The notes beneath the pieces were generated by a model that was given only the letters and a program-made list of their open reading frames with translations, made no database searches and had not been told where the DNA came from. DNA of 64,000 bases from G963667975 sp963677395 (GTDB lineage: Bacteria; Bacteroidota; Bacteroidia; Bacteroidales; G963667975): NCBI GenBank assembly GCA_963677395.2, contig OY781965.2:1612001-1676000 (forward strand). Direction: 5' to 3'. A program made the position numbers and the translations under genes. Below are positions 17,352 to 26,737 of the stretch, in pieces (positions within the stretch are counted from its first letter, which is position 1; every line of letters starts with the position of its first letter).

Positions 17352-18770
17352 ATGATATTGTACTATTTTATTATCGCTGTAGTTTTGAGTTTGAGTGCCT
17401 TATTTATTAAAAATAAGTACTATACAACAATTGCTACTTCACTATTTTTGTTGATTCAGAGTCTCTTCACAATTTATGTAGTGAAAAATATTGGTCTTAT
17501 TGATTTGGTATATTTTAGTTTTGATGCACTGGGAGCTGTTTTTCTGACATTACTCACCATTATTAGTATTGCATCGTTTTATCATGGCCTTAAATATTTC
17601 AGGAATAGAATTACGCATCGCTATTTCTATTATCATGCTGCATTTATAGGACTTATCACTTCCATTACTGGTGCTTATCTTTCTAATGATGCCACTTTGG
17701 TGTGGATATTGGTAGAAGCAACAACGTTAACAGTTTCGGTATTGATTTATCATGAAAAAACAACGCATGCACTCGAAGCTACCTGGAAATACATCTTTTT
17801 GTGTTCTATCGGAATTGCTTTTGCTTATGTTGGTATCTTGTTTATTAGCTTAAGCGGTAAAGGATTGAGCGATTTATCGTTTGCTTCAATAGCTTTGGTT
17901 GTTACTAAAGTAAATCCTTTATATCTGAAAATTGCTTTTGTATTTGTACTCATCGGTTACAGCACAAAAATGGAGTTATTCCCAATGCATACAGTGGGAA
18001 TTGATGCTAATTCCGTGTCACCAACTCCTATTGCAGCATTGATTTCAACCGGATTGGTGAACCTTGGTTTTTTGTCAATTTTCAGATTTTACATTGCATT
18101 GAGTTCGTCATCCATATTTGAATGGATGAACCATATTTTTATTCTTACTGGCGTTCTTTCATTGCTGGTGGCTGCCGGATATATGCTGAAAGCCAAACAT
18201 AACAAACGAATGCTGGCTTACTCAACGCTCGAAAATATGGGATTGGTTGCCATTGCTATTGGCTTAGGTGGTCAGGGTTATTATGCGGCTATCCTGCTGG
18301 TGATTTTACACACACTCACAAAGTCGAGTCTGTTCTTTCAGATGGGACAAGTGGCACGAACTCTTCACACATTTAAACTTGATGAATGTGGGGAGTATAT
18401 GAAACGAAATCCTTTTGGCAGTGGTGTGCTGCTGTTAGGTATGTTTGTGATTCTTGCAATTCCTCCTTCGGGAATCTTTGTGGCAGAATACATGATTGTA
18501 AAGAGTATGATTATGACCCACAACTGGCTGTTACTTATCATTGTTCCATTGCTACTCTGTTTCGTAATCTATGCAATGTCCACACGGTTTATGCATATTC
18601 TCTTTTCAAAACCCAGAATAGAAGAAAGCAGTCCTCTGGTAATAAAAGTAAGTCCGTGGGAATCGCTGACTCAATATGTTTTTTTACTTGCTGTAATCAG
18701 TGTTTGCTTTTACCGCCCCCCATTTCTGACTGATATTATTTCACAATGTATTGCGATGTTACCTAAATAA
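17352..18770 (+). CDS. HyfF-like antiporter subunit
   Basis: A 472-aa polytopic membrane protein of the NuoN/NuoM/HyfF type, about 14 helices. Key residues of the antiporter fold are seen: the glutamate in LVWILVEATTLTVSVLIY, the lysine in YSTKMELFPMHTVGIDANSVSPTPIA, and KRMLAYSTLENMG. The MHTVGIDANSVSPTP segment is the usual H.WLPDAH.E.P.PVSA motif with a changed start. It would be the second ion-translocating subunit of the complex. The stop overlaps the next ATG by one base (TAATG at 18768-18772). Confidence 0.87.
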   Translation: MILYYFIIAVVLSLSALFIKNKYYTTIATSLFLLIQSLFTIYVVKNIGLIDLVYFSFDALGAVFLTLLTIISIASFYHGLKYFRNRITHRYFYYHAAFIGLITSITGAYLSNDATLVWILVEATTLTVSVLIYHEKTTHALEATWKYIFLCSIGIAFAYVGILFISLSGKGLSDLSFASIALVVTKVNPLYLKIAFVFVLIGYSTKMELFPMHTVGIDANSVSPTPIAALISTGLVNLGFLSIFRFYIALSSSSIFEWMNHIFILTGVLSLLVAAGYMLKAKHNKRMLAYSTLENMGLVAIAIGLGGQGYYAAILLVILHTLTKSSLFFQMGQVARTLHTFKLDECGEYMKRNPFGSGVLLLGMFVILAIPPSGIFVAEYMIVKSMIMTHNWLLLIIVPLLLCFVIYAMSTRFMHILFSKPRIEESSPLVIKVSPWESLTQYVFLLAVISVCFYRPPFLTDIISQCIAMLPK

Positions 18771-20302
18771 TGTATTTCATGATTCCAACTGATAATTTTG
18801 TTGTTCTTCAGAATAACTCAACTTCGGTAGATTTATCTGCAATTCCTGTGTTGGAATATGTTGAGTTTTGTGATGTAGCTCAATTGCTGATGGCTGATTC
18901 CAAGAATCATATTGCCAATTATTATGCTTTTCGGCAAACAGATCAATATCTGTTTATTTGTGCAATCCTTCGTGATGAAATGCATGACATTGCAGTATTT
19001 GCGCATTCTGAACCACTCGGTTTAAAAGAACTTCCTTCACTGACTCCGACTATTCCTCAGATCCATATTTTTGAACGTGAGATTATGGAGAACTTCGGTG
19101 TGAAATTCATCGGACATCCATGGTTAAAGCCTGTGAGATATGCTCATAACCGGCATAATAAGTTACAGATAATGGATAATTATCCATTTTTCTTTATTGA
19201 TAGTGAAGAACTTCATGAAGTGGGAGTCGGTCCTATTCATGCCGGAATCATTGAACCTGGGCATTTTCGCTTTATCTGTAATGGTGAAAAAGTTCTGCAT
19301 CTCGAAATTCATTTAGGTTATCAGCATCGTGGAATTGAACGTTGTTTTGTGGAGTTAAAAAAACCGTTGCAACGCGCTGTTCTGGCAGAAAGCATTGCTG
19401 GTGATACTGCTATTGGTCATGGACTGGCTCATGCCCAGCTTATCGAAAGTTTGGCTGGGATTAAAGTAAGCGAACGGTTACAGATTGAACGGAGTATTGC
19501 ACTGGAACTCGAACGTTTGGCTGTTCATGTGGGTGATACTGCTGCACTCTGTACCGATGTGGCTTATCAACTTGGTCAGGTGGTGAATGAGGCTTTACGA
19601 ACGACAATTATTAATACCACTCAACGCTGGTGTGGCAACCGTTTCGGAAAAGGACTTATCCGCACAGGTGGTTCTGATTATCCTATGACAGAAGAATTTA
19701 TCAATGCTATGCTCGGCACGCTTGACGATTCGGGGAAACGCTATATGGCTATGGCCGACAGAATATATACTTTGCCTAGTGTTTTGATTCGTTTTGACGG
19801 GAACGGAGTGGTTACGCATAAACAGGCTCTTTCCATTGGTACAGTGGGGATGGCTGCCCGTGCATGCGGAATTCCGCGCGATATTCGCTCGACACATCCG
19901 TTCCAAGCATTCAAAAATTATAAATATACTCCCGTTCTCCGTACGTCCGGAGATGTATTAGCGAGAGGTGTGGTTCGTAATATAGAAACCCGCCGTTCAC
20001 TTAAAGTTATTGAAGAGTTAGTTGAAATGCACAGAAACTCGGCTTCTCAAATTGCTAAACCAGACTATGTATCAAAGCTAAACCCGAACTCGTTTGCCAT
20101 TTCTCTTATCGAAGGATGGCGCGGCGAAATCTGCCACAGCGTAATTACGGATGCCAACGGAGAGATTGTTCATTATAAAGTAAAAGACCCGTCGATGCAC
20201 AATTGGATGGCGTTAGCTCTTGCAGTCCGGAATCAGGAAATATCTGATTTTCCGATTAATAATAAGAGCTTTAATCTGTCGTATTGTGGTTTTGATCTTT
20301 AA
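18770..20302 (+). CDS. HyfG/HycE-like large subunit lacking Ni-binding cysteines (Ehr-like)
   Basis: A 510-aa fusion: residues 25-140 are NuoC/HycE N-terminal-like (HIFEREIMENFGVKFIGHPWLKP) and 150-510 NuoD/[NiFe] large-subunit-like (IEPGHFRF, HLGYQHRGIE). In catalytic group 4 hydrogenases the N-terminal motif is RxCGxC and the C-terminal one DPCxxC. Here the equivalents are AESIAGDTAIGH (206-217) and DPSMHN (473-478), so all four Ni-ligating cysteines are gone. The protein should not bind a NiFe centre. It matches the class called energy-converting hydrogenase-related (Ehr) complexes. The substrate is unknown. The protein is otherwise intact, with no sign of decay. Confidence 0.85.
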   Translation: MYFMIPTDNFVVLQNNSTSVDLSAIPVLEYVEFCDVAQLLMADSKNHIANYYAFRQTDQYLFICAILRDEMHDIAVFAHSEPLGLKELPSLTPTIPQIHIFEREIMENFGVKFIGHPWLKPVRYAHNRHNKLQIMDNYPFFFIDSEELHEVGVGPIHAGIIEPGHFRFICNGEKVLHLEIHLGYQHRGIERCFVELKKPLQRAVLAESIAGDTAIGHGLAHAQLIESLAGIKVSERLQIERSIALELERLAVHVGDTAALCTDVAYQLGQVVNEALRTTIINTTQRWCGNRFGKGLIRTGGSDYPMTEEFINAMLGTLDDSGKRYMAMADRIYTLPSVLIRFDGNGVVTHKQALSIGTVGMAARACGIPRDIRSTHPFQAFKNYKYTPVLRTSGDVLARGVVRNIETRRSLKVIEELVEMHRNSASQIAKPDYVSKLNPNSFAISLIEGWRGEICHSVITDANGEIVHYKVKDPSMHNWMALALAVRNQEISDFPINNKSFNLSYCGFDL

Positions 20303-20319
20303 TCTTAAAAATGTAGCGT

Positions 20320-21075
20320 ATGTTCCAAGAACTCAAAATATTAAAACAACACGGAATTCAATATGTTCCTGATTTGCGTAAGGTTGAACTGACCGGACTA
20401 TTCAGAGGGCGTCCTGTGATTGATAAGGATATTACTTCCGAAGAGGAAGATTTATTGATAGATATATGTCCTTCGGCTGCATTTTGCAAAGAGCCATTTT
20501 CACTGAATATGGGAAAATGTGTGTTTTGCAAAGCCTGTGCTTTCGCATTGCCCGATCGCATTAAATTCACCAATGATTATAAGATTGCCAGCAACACACT
20601 TGAAGGTTTAATTGTTGTAAAAGGCAAAGATAAACCCGTTAAATTGGACGAATCGCTGATAAGACCAGAGCTTAGGAGATTGTTTAAACACTCCCTCAAA
20701 TTACGTGAAGTATCAGCTGGTGGCGATAATAGTTGCGAAATGGAGCTCAATGCTGCCGGAAACGTGAACTTCGACATGGGGCGATATGGGTTTGAATTTG
20801 TGGCATCTCCACGCCATGCCGATGGAGTTGTGATTACCGGACCCATCACCGAAAATATGGCAGAAGCACTAGATATTTGCTATCACTCAATTCCGAAGCC
20901 CAAATTAGTGATTTTGGCAGGCACTGATGCCATTAGCGGGGGCATGTTCCGCAACAGCGAAGCCCTGAACCGTGTGTTTATTGATCAATATCCGGTGGAT
21001 TTATATGTTCCCGGCAACCCCTGTCATCCGCTTACCTTTGTGAACGGATTAATGGATCTGGTGGGAATTGAGTGA
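20320..21075 (+). CDS. HyfI/NuoB-like small subunit fused to a ferredoxin-like segment, cluster ligands mostly lost
   Basis: A 251-aa protein. Residues 45-90 hold one [4Fe-4S] site (Cys50 in ICPSAA plus CVFCKAC, Cys67/70/73), replacing a separate HyfH ferredoxin subunit. Residues 130-251 are NuoB/HycG-like (ADGVVITGPIT, GNPCHPLTFVNGLMD). The proximal-cluster ligands are degraded: the usual CNGCE reads DNSCE (only Cys139 kept), the GDCA equivalent reads GTDA (Asp203), and PGCPP reads PGNPC. A standard proximal [4Fe-4S] cluster is therefore unlikely. It is the last gene of the operon, 17 bases after the large subunit. Confidence 0.82.
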   Translation: MFQELKILKQHGIQYVPDLRKVELTGLFRGRPVIDKDITSEEEDLLIDICPSAAFCKEPFSLNMGKCVFCKACAFALPDRIKFTNDYKIASNTLEGLIVVKGKDKPVKLDESLIRPELRRLFKHSLKLREVSAGGDNSCEMELNAAGNVNFDMGRYGFEFVASPRHADGVVITGPITENMAEALDICYHSIPKPKLVILAGTDAISGGMFRNSEALNRVFIDQYPVDLYVPGNPCHPLTFVNGLMDLVGIE

Positions 21076-21126
21076 AAGAATGCAGAGGTAATTAAGCCAT
21101 TATGTTGATTCCAAGTTATCTGCTGC

Positions 21127-21705
21127 TTAGTTCATCTTTTGTCCCAGTTTGTACATCTTTTCAATCCATCGCAAGCGTTTTGTAGCTTCCATCATCTTTA
21201 CCTGTCCTATCAGGCTTACTTTTACTGGTTTTATACCGCAGAATTCCAATACTCCTGTCTTGAGTATATGTACGCCTGGTTGCTTGTTCATAAATCGGTA
21301 CCAGAGTACAGGGGCATCCATGGTGATGATGATACGGGCTGTTTTGTCTTTGAGCAACTTATCCCAGAGTGAACTTCCGTTACGGTATTTAAATGCAAAT
21401 CCCGGTAGAAATACCCGGTCGATAAATCCTTTAAGTAATGCCGGAAATGATGCCCACCAGGTAGGATAAACAAACACCAGATGGTCTGCCTCTTTAATCA
21501 GTTTCTGTGCATAAACCAAATCGGGTTCTAATTCCTGCACCTTGCTGTAACCATCTTTCAGATTGAGTTCAAAGTTCAGGTCGGACAAATCGAGAAATGT
21601 AACACTGGCTCCACTCTCTTCGGCTCCTTTTGCATAGGCTTCCGCCAACTGATGTCCGTAACTTAATTTCATTGGGTTGGCCTGTATAATGAGTATTTTT
21701 TTCAT
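21127..21705 (-). CDS. Flavodoxin-fold NAD(P)H-quinone reductase family protein
   Basis: A 192-aa protein of the flavodoxin_2 (NQO1/MdaB/KefF-like) family. It starts MKKILIIQANP and contains the typical VFVYPTWWASFPALLKGFIDRVFLPGFAF segment, in which the Trp-Trp and following residues sit around FMN or FAD, and a KYRNGS segment. Such enzymes reduce quinones or other electron acceptors with two electrons from NAD(P)H in the cytoplasm. The Asn of the usual H.NP or A.P.P is kept as QANP. Substrate unknown. Convergent with the Ehr-like operon. Confidence 0.83.
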   Translation of the reverse strand: MKKILIIQANPMKLSYGHQLAEAYAKGAEESGASVTFLDLSDLNFELNLKDGYSKVQELEPDLVYAQKLIKEADHLVFVYPTWWASFPALLKGFIDRVFLPGFAFKYRNGSSLWDKLLKDKTARIIITMDAPVLWYRFMNKQPGVHILKTGVLEFCGIKPVKVSLIGQVKMMEATKRLRWIEKMYKLGQKMN

Positions 21706-21949
21706 TGAAGTCGTTTTATTCAGAGGTTATTTAGAAAATAACAAGAAACAGATCGTTCTCAAGAGCCGCGTTGAGCGGAGCCGAAACGTGGTATCTTGTA
21801 AATCTCTTATTTCTTTTAGGGCGTAATGTGATTTTTATCTAAACAACATCATATTCATAAAATAAAGAATGCAAAGATGATGAATTTATACATCTGCTTT
21901 GCATTCTCCTAAACAAACATAAAGCTGTTTCGTTGTAAAACGAAACAAA

Positions 21950-24364
21950 TTATTTTACCAGTGCAATTTCAAGCACTTCCTTCATTAGGTCAACATAATG
22001 GAAGGTAAGACCTTCGCGGTAGAGTTCCTGAATTTCTTCGATGTTTTTCAGGTTCTGTCTCGAAAGGATGATATCGGTAATTCCGGAACGTTTTGCTGCC
22101 AATATTTTCTCCTTAACACCACCTACAGGCAATACTTTTCCACGTAACGTAATTTCGCCGGTCATGGCGAAATTTGCACGAACCTTGCGATTAGTGAATA
22201 CTGAAGCCAATGCAGTAAGCATGGTAATTCCGGCCGATGGACCATCTTTTGGTACAGCGCCTTCCGGAACATGAATATGAACATTGTTGTTTTCGAACGC
22301 AACAGCGTCAATTTCAAGTTCAGCAGCATGTGATTTCACAAACTCGAAGGCAAGTGTAGCCGATTCTTTCATTACATCACCCAGGTTTCCGGTCATAGTC
22401 AATGCTCCTTTCCCTTTGCTCAGGCTCGATTCAATAAAGAGAATATCACCACCAGTCTGAGTCCAGGCAAGTCCGGTAACTACTCCAACGGTATCTTTTC
22501 CCAGAAACATCTCTTTGTCGAAGAACGAGGGTCCGAGGATTTCCCGGAGATCTTCCTTCGTGATTTTCTTGTTATACTCTTCGCCCGAAGCAATAAAGCG
22601 GGCACGGTTGCGAACCACTTTGGCAATGGTTTTGTCCATCTGCCGCACTCCTGATTCGCGAGTATATTCTTCAATCAACATACGCAGAATTTCATCTCCG
22701 AACTGAAGCTGAGTTTTCTTCACCCCATGGTCATTCATCTGTTTTGGAACCAGATGACGTTTCGCTATTTCAAGTTTTTCTTCAACAATATATCCGGAAA
22801 TCTCGATCACTTCCATACGGTCGAGCAAGGCAGGATGTATAGTGCTGAGTGTATTGGCGGTAGAAATAAAGAGTACTTTCGATAAATCGAAAGGAACTTC
22901 GAGAAAGTTATCGTTAAATGTTGTGTTTTGTTCAGGATCAAGTACTTCTAGTAGAGCTGCGGCGGGATCTCCGTTCACATTCATTCCTACAATCTTATCA
23001 ATTTCATCGAGTACAAATACTGGATTTGCCGATTTAGCCTTTTTCAGATTCTGAACAATACGTCCGGGCATTGCTCCAATATAGGTTTTACGATGACCTC
23101 TGATTTCGGCTTCATCGCGCAAGCCTCCCAACGACATGCGGATATACTTACGACCCAATGCGCGCGCAATGGATTTACCCAACGAAGTTTTTCCCACACC
23201 CGGAGGACCAACCAAACAAAGTATTGGAGATTTTAAATCACCTTTTAGCTTTAGTACTGCCAGATGTTCGAGAATACGTTCCTTAACCTTTTCCAGTCCA
23301 AAGTGGTCAGCATTCAGTACTCCTTCAGCACGTTTCAGATTGAAATTATCTTTGGTGTATTCTCTCCAGGGAAGTTCAACCATGGTATTCAGATAGTTTA
23401 GTTGAACAGAATAATCAGGTCCTGAAGGGTTTATACGTTGGAGTTTTGCAAGCTCCTTTTCGAACACTTCTGCTATTTCTGTATTCCATTTTTTCTTGGC
23501 AGCTTTCATTTTCAAATCTTTCACGTCCTGTTCAAAAGGAGTCCCTCCTAACTCTTCCTGAATGGTTTTGAGTTGTTGGTTCAGGATATAATCGCGTTGC
23601 TGCTTATCCAGATCTGTTTTTACTTTATTTTGAATCTGGTTTTTCAGTTCCATAATCTGAATTTCGCGCGAAAGTGCAGCCAGTACAACATTAGCTCTGT
23701 CAGTAAGGTCGTTTATTTCCAGAATTTTTTGTTTTTCAGCGATTTCAATACTTAGATTAGAAGCGATAAAGCTTATCAGAAACTGAGGACTTTCAATATT
23801 CTTGATTGCGAAAGCAGCATCCGACGGCAATTGGGGTGAAAGCTGAATAGACTGCATGGCCATATCTTTCAGAGAGGAGACCAACGCATTGAAGTTTTTA
23901 TCTTCCGTTGTTTGAACCTTGTCTTCATAAGGAACTACTTCTGCCTTAAAATAAGGTTCCGATTGCAGATATTGCTTTGTTTCGAATCTCTTCTTTCCCT
24001 GAATGATAATAGTAGTATTTCCATCAGGCATCTGTAATGTTTTTAAAATATTGGCCACTGTTCCTACCGAGTAGATATCATTTTCAGCAGGATCGTCCTG
24101 CTCTTTATCTTTTTGAGAAACCACGCCGATAATCTTGGTGGTTTTATAAGTTTCGCGGATCAGGCGGATGGATTTATCTCTTCCGGCAGTAATAGGGATT
24201 ACCATGCCGGGGAAAAGCACCATGTTTCGAAGCGGCAGTATCGGAAGCACTTCGGGAAGGTCTTCAGCATTCATTATTTCCTCCTCTTCGGGTGAAAGCA
24301 AAGGAATAAATTCCGCATCTGAATCCATAAAATCAGTCAAGTTTAACCACTCCATATTATTCAT
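21950..24364 (-). CDS. lon: ATP-dependent Lon protease
   Basis: An 804-aa Lon serine protease: N-terminal substrate-binding domain from about residue 40 (VLPILPLRNMVLFPGM), coiled linker, AAA+ domain with Walker A GPPGVGKTS (386-394) and Walker B VFVLDEIDK, and C-terminal protease domain with the catalytic dyad Ser710 (PKDGPSAGITM) and Lys751 (GGVKEKILAAKR). It degrades misfolded and regulatory proteins in the cytoplasm. The first ATG is at 24364; a TTG two codons upstream is less likely. A terminator of the upstream gene separates it, so it has its own promoter. Confidence 0.97.
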   Translation of the reverse strand: MNNMEWLNLTDFMDSDAEFIPLLSPEEEEIMNAEDLPEVLPILPLRNMVLFPGMVIPITAGRDKSIRLIRETYKTTKIIGVVSQKDKEQDDPAENDIYSVGTVANILKTLQMPDGNTTIIIQGKKRFETKQYLQSEPYFKAEVVPYEDKVQTTEDKNFNALVSSLKDMAMQSIQLSPQLPSDAAFAIKNIESPQFLISFIASNLSIEIAEKQKILEINDLTDRANVVLAALSREIQIMELKNQIQNKVKTDLDKQQRDYILNQQLKTIQEELGGTPFEQDVKDLKMKAAKKKWNTEIAEVFEKELAKLQRINPSGPDYSVQLNYLNTMVELPWREYTKDNFNLKRAEGVLNADHFGLEKVKERILEHLAVLKLKGDLKSPILCLVGPPGVGKTSLGKSIARALGRKYIRMSLGGLRDEAEIRGHRKTYIGAMPGRIVQNLKKAKSANPVFVLDEIDKIVGMNVNGDPAAALLEVLDPEQNTTFNDNFLEVPFDLSKVLFISTANTLSTIHPALLDRMEVIEISGYIVEEKLEIAKRHLVPKQMNDHGVKKTQLQFGDEILRMLIEEYTRESGVRQMDKTIAKVVRNRARFIASGEEYNKKITKEDLREILGPSFFDKEMFLGKDTVGVVTGLAWTQTGGDILFIESSLSKGKGALTMTGNLGDVMKESATLAFEFVKSHAAELEIDAVAFENNNVHIHVPEGAVPKDGPSAGITMLTALASVFTNRKVRANFAMTGEITLRGKVLPVGGVKEKILAAKRSGITDIILSRQNLKNIEEIQELYREGLTFHYVDLMKEVLEIALVK

Positions 24365-24399
24365 AAACAATTATTTATATTCAATCTTAGCATAAAAAA

Positions 24400-24431
24400 C
24401 CTCACATCCTTGTTTTTGCAGGGATGTGAGG
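24400..24431 (-). terminator. Terminator of the GlmU-like gene
   Basis: Perfect stem CCTCACATCC (24400-24409) with GGATGTGAGG (24422-24431); on the minus strand it is followed by TTTTTTATG. It lies between the GlmU-like gene and lon. Confidence 0.85.
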
Positions 24432-24456
24432 TGCAAATTTACAAAACCCTGAAGAA

Positions 24457-25638
24457 TCAGAGGGTACGATTTTTATGGGTTAATTCAAAAATATGCATTA
24501 ATATTTTACGGTCAATCTCTGTAAGCAGAACATCGCGACGAGCCATAACCCTTTCGATGGTTTCGAGAGCACGTTTAATCAGAAAAGGCTTAAATCCTGC
24601 AACTCCACCCCATTGGTATGAGGCGATAAAATTACGTTGAAAACCTGATCCAAAAATATTTGCAGAAACACCTACTACCGTCCCTGTATTGAACATAGTG
24701 TTGATGCCGCATTTTGAATGATCACCCATGATTAAACCGCAAAACTGTAAGCCAGTCGGCACAAATGCTTCGTGTGTATATGACCAGAGTTTAACCTCAT
24801 CGTATGTGTTTTTAAGGTTAGAGTTGTTGGTATCTGCACCCAGATTACACCATTCTCCCAATACCGAATTTCCTAAGAAACCATCATGAGCTTTATTGGA
24901 ATAGCCAAAGATTACAACATTGCTAAGTTCACCACCTACTTTTGAATGTGGCCCAATAGTTGTAGCACCATAAATTTTAGCAGCCATTTTCACAACAGCA
25001 CCTTCGCAAAGTGCAAATGGACCACGAATAACCGCACCTTCCATGATTTCAGCATCTTTCCCAATGTAAACAGGTCCGGTAGTTGCATTAATTGTAACAA
25101 AATTCACCACCGCACCTTCTTCTATAAAGATGTTTTCTTCTCCAAGAATATGGTTGGTTTCGTTAAGTTTCTGAGATTTTCTTCCGTTGGTAATGCATTT
25201 GAAATCTTCGCGTAAAACAACATCATTCAGGGTGAAAATATCCCAGGTATTGTTTACTTTTATATGATTTGCAGTAGTTTTTATCTCATCAAGATCTTCT
25301 TCGCCCAATTTATCGAGCGTATCTCCCGAAATATTGTATGCAATTACATAATCTTCGTACGACAGAGCCTGATTTGGTTTCAATTGTTTGATTTGTGCAA
25401 TTATCTCATTGTTTGGCAATACCGACCCATTGATCAAAATATTATTTTCACCACGAGTCATTGGGTATTTTTCTTCAAGATATAATTCCGTGAGGGTAGA
25501 GGTAGAGGCGCCAAGGCATTTCTCCCATTTTTCTCTGATAGTAGTGATTCCTATGCGGATGTCAGCTACAGGACGCGTAAATGTAAATGGCAAAAGGTTA
25601 GTACGCGTAATGGCATCTTCAAATAGAATGTAGTTCAT
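24457..25638 (-). CDS. GlmU-family putative sugar nucleotidyltransferase with left-handed beta-helix
   Basis: A 393-aa protein of a Bacteroidetes family distantly related to GlmU. It begins MNYILFEDAITRTNLLPFTFTRPVADIRIG, a degenerate nucleotidyltransferase N-terminus, and residues 170-340 form hexapeptide repeats of a left-handed beta-helix (IEEGAVVNFVTI, GKDAEIMEGAVIRGPFALCEGAVVKMAAKIYGATTIGPHSKVGGE). It probably handles a nucleotide sugar or an acetyl/acyl transfer in cell-envelope synthesis. Exact reaction is not known. It is followed by its own terminator and preceded by rpmE2. Confidence 0.8.
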   Translation of the reverse strand: MNYILFEDAITRTNLLPFTFTRPVADIRIGITTIREKWEKCLGASTSTLTELYLEEKYPMTRGENNILINGSVLPNNEIIAQIKQLKPNQALSYEDYVIAYNISGDTLDKLGEEDLDEIKTTANHIKVNNTWDIFTLNDVVLREDFKCITNGRKSQKLNETNHILGEENIFIEEGAVVNFVTINATTGPVYIGKDAEIMEGAVIRGPFALCEGAVVKMAAKIYGATTIGPHSKVGGELSNVVIFGYSNKAHDGFLGNSVLGEWCNLGADTNNSNLKNTYDEVKLWSYTHEAFVPTGLQFCGLIMGDHSKCGINTMFNTGTVVGVSANIFGSGFQRNFIASYQWGGVAGFKPFLIKRALETIERVMARRDVLLTEIDRKILMHIFELTHKNRTL

Positions 25639-25707
25639 AGACTCTGTTTTAGAATGTTAACACACATGAGGGCTATTTTGTTTTCAAAGGCTAAATCTAT
25701 AAAAAAA

Positions 25708-25738
25708 ATAAAAGCTCTTTACATCAAAGAGCTTTTAT
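25708..25738 (-). terminator. Terminator of rpmE2
   Basis: Stem ATAAAAGCTCTTT (25708-25720) with AAAGAGCTTTTAT (25726-25738), flanked by T/A runs on both sides, 33 bases after the rpmE2 stop. Confidence 0.85.
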
Positions 25739-25770
25739 TTTTTCACATCTGGAAAAATACCTTTTCAGGC

Positions 25771-26037
25771 TTATTTTTTTCTGCCTTCGAAATGCTTTTG
25801 ATACTTGTTCATGAACTTATCAACACGACCCGCTGTATCAACAAGTTTTACCTTACCGGTAAAGAACGGGTGAGATGTATTGGAAATTTCAAGTTTCACC
25901 AAAGGGTATTCCTGGCCGTCTTCCCACACGATGCTATCTCGTGTATTAACACATGAACGAGTCATAAAAGCTTCTTCGTTCGACATGTCTTTAAATACTA
26001 CAAGACGGTAATTTTTAGGATGAATGTCTTTCTTCAT
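25771..26037 (-). CDS. rpmE2: Ribosomal protein L31 type B
   Basis: An 88-aa L31 of the type B (zinc-independent) group. It begins MKKDIHPKNYRLVVFKDMSN and contains TRSCVNTRDSI and SNTSHPFFTGK, with the C-terminal basic tail. The CxxC zinc motif of type A is absent: only Cys29 of TRSCVNT is present. It is a protein of the 50S subunit. A strong promoter (26069-26099) lies upstream and a terminator follows, so it forms a single-gene unit. Confidence 0.96.
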   Translation of the reverse strand: MKKDIHPKNYRLVVFKDMSNEEAFMTRSCVNTRDSIVWEDGQEYPLVKLEISNTSHPFFTGKVKLVDTAGRVDKFMNKYQKHFEGRKK

Positions 26038-26068
26038 TGTATAAAACGTCTAAAAGTTTTCAGGTGTG

Positions 26069-26099
26069 CAAAGGTATGACTATTTTCCTATATAACAAA
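26069..26099 (-). promoter_or_regulatory. Promoter of rpmE2
   Basis: On the minus strand TTTG (26099-26096), 19 bases, TACCTTTG (26076-26069): exact Bacteroidetes consensus. It leaves a leader of about 25 bases. Confidence 0.8.
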
Positions 26100-26143
26100 C
26101 CCTGCTCCTTTTTTTTTCAATTATTTTATTTTCATAACTCTTT

Positions 26144-26737
26144 CTACTTCGCTCCTGAAGTAAATTCTTTCTGTACAGTAAAATATCCCGGATATTGTAT
26201 TGGTATTCCTCCTACCTGAACTGTTGGTTTTAATTGCATTGCAATTCGGGAAGGTTTATCCGAAGCTCCCATCAGATTCATGGCAAAGTTTGATACAGTG
26301 TTAAGAGATTTGCCTGAAAGTACCTGCATCAAGTCAAACTGCATAGTTAATGGCATTACTGCTGATTGATTTCCTCCGGCTACTTCAAAACGTTGTTGTG
26401 ACGTTCCGCGAGTCATTTCCTGATTATCGATTAATAAAATCCATTCCAATTGATTCATTACAGCGGGTTTGGCATTTGGGTTTTTTACATCCAGATTAAG
26501 GGTAAGGTTCAATGGCATTTTTCCGGATGCAAATGCGGAAGTTAACTTTGCTACATCAAACATACTTAAGTCGGCATAACTGCTTTTGGTTGATATATTT
26601 ACACCTGAAAGTTGTATGTTGTCAACCCCGGCAACCCTGAATTCACATTTCGAGAAATTATACATACCTCCCAAGTCGGATATTACATCGCAGGAGGTGA
26701 AAATAAATATCAGAATCAAAAATTTAACAGCTTTCAT
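26144..26737 (-). CDS. LEA14-like lipoprotein
   Basis: A 197-aa lipoprotein. The signal peptide ends in the lipobox FTSC (Cys15). The rest resembles the LEA14/WHy beta-sandwich family: NIQLSGVNISTKSS, ..KLTLNLDVKNPNAKPAVMNQLEWILLIDNQEMTRG, where NPN is the conserved motif. The protein should be anchored in the outer membrane or the periplasmic side of the inner membrane. Function unknown. A TATCTTTG-type -7 box lies at 26775-26768 on the minus strand, without an exact -33. Confidence 0.75.
   Translation of the reverse strand: MKAVKFLILIFIFTSCDVISDLGGMYNFSKCEFRVAGVDNIQLSGVNISTKSSYADLSMFDVAKLTSAFASGKMPLNLTLNLDVKNPNAKPAVMNQLEWILLIDNQEMTRGTSQQRFEVAGGNQSAVMPLTMQFDLMQVLSGKSLNTVSNFAMNLMGASDKPSRIAMQLKPTVQVGGIPIQYPGYFTVQKEFTSGAK

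Noticed and set aside
18770..20302. Catalytic [NiFe] hydrogenase large subunit
   Set aside because: All four Ni-binding cysteines are absent, so a NiFe site cannot form as in known hydrogenases.
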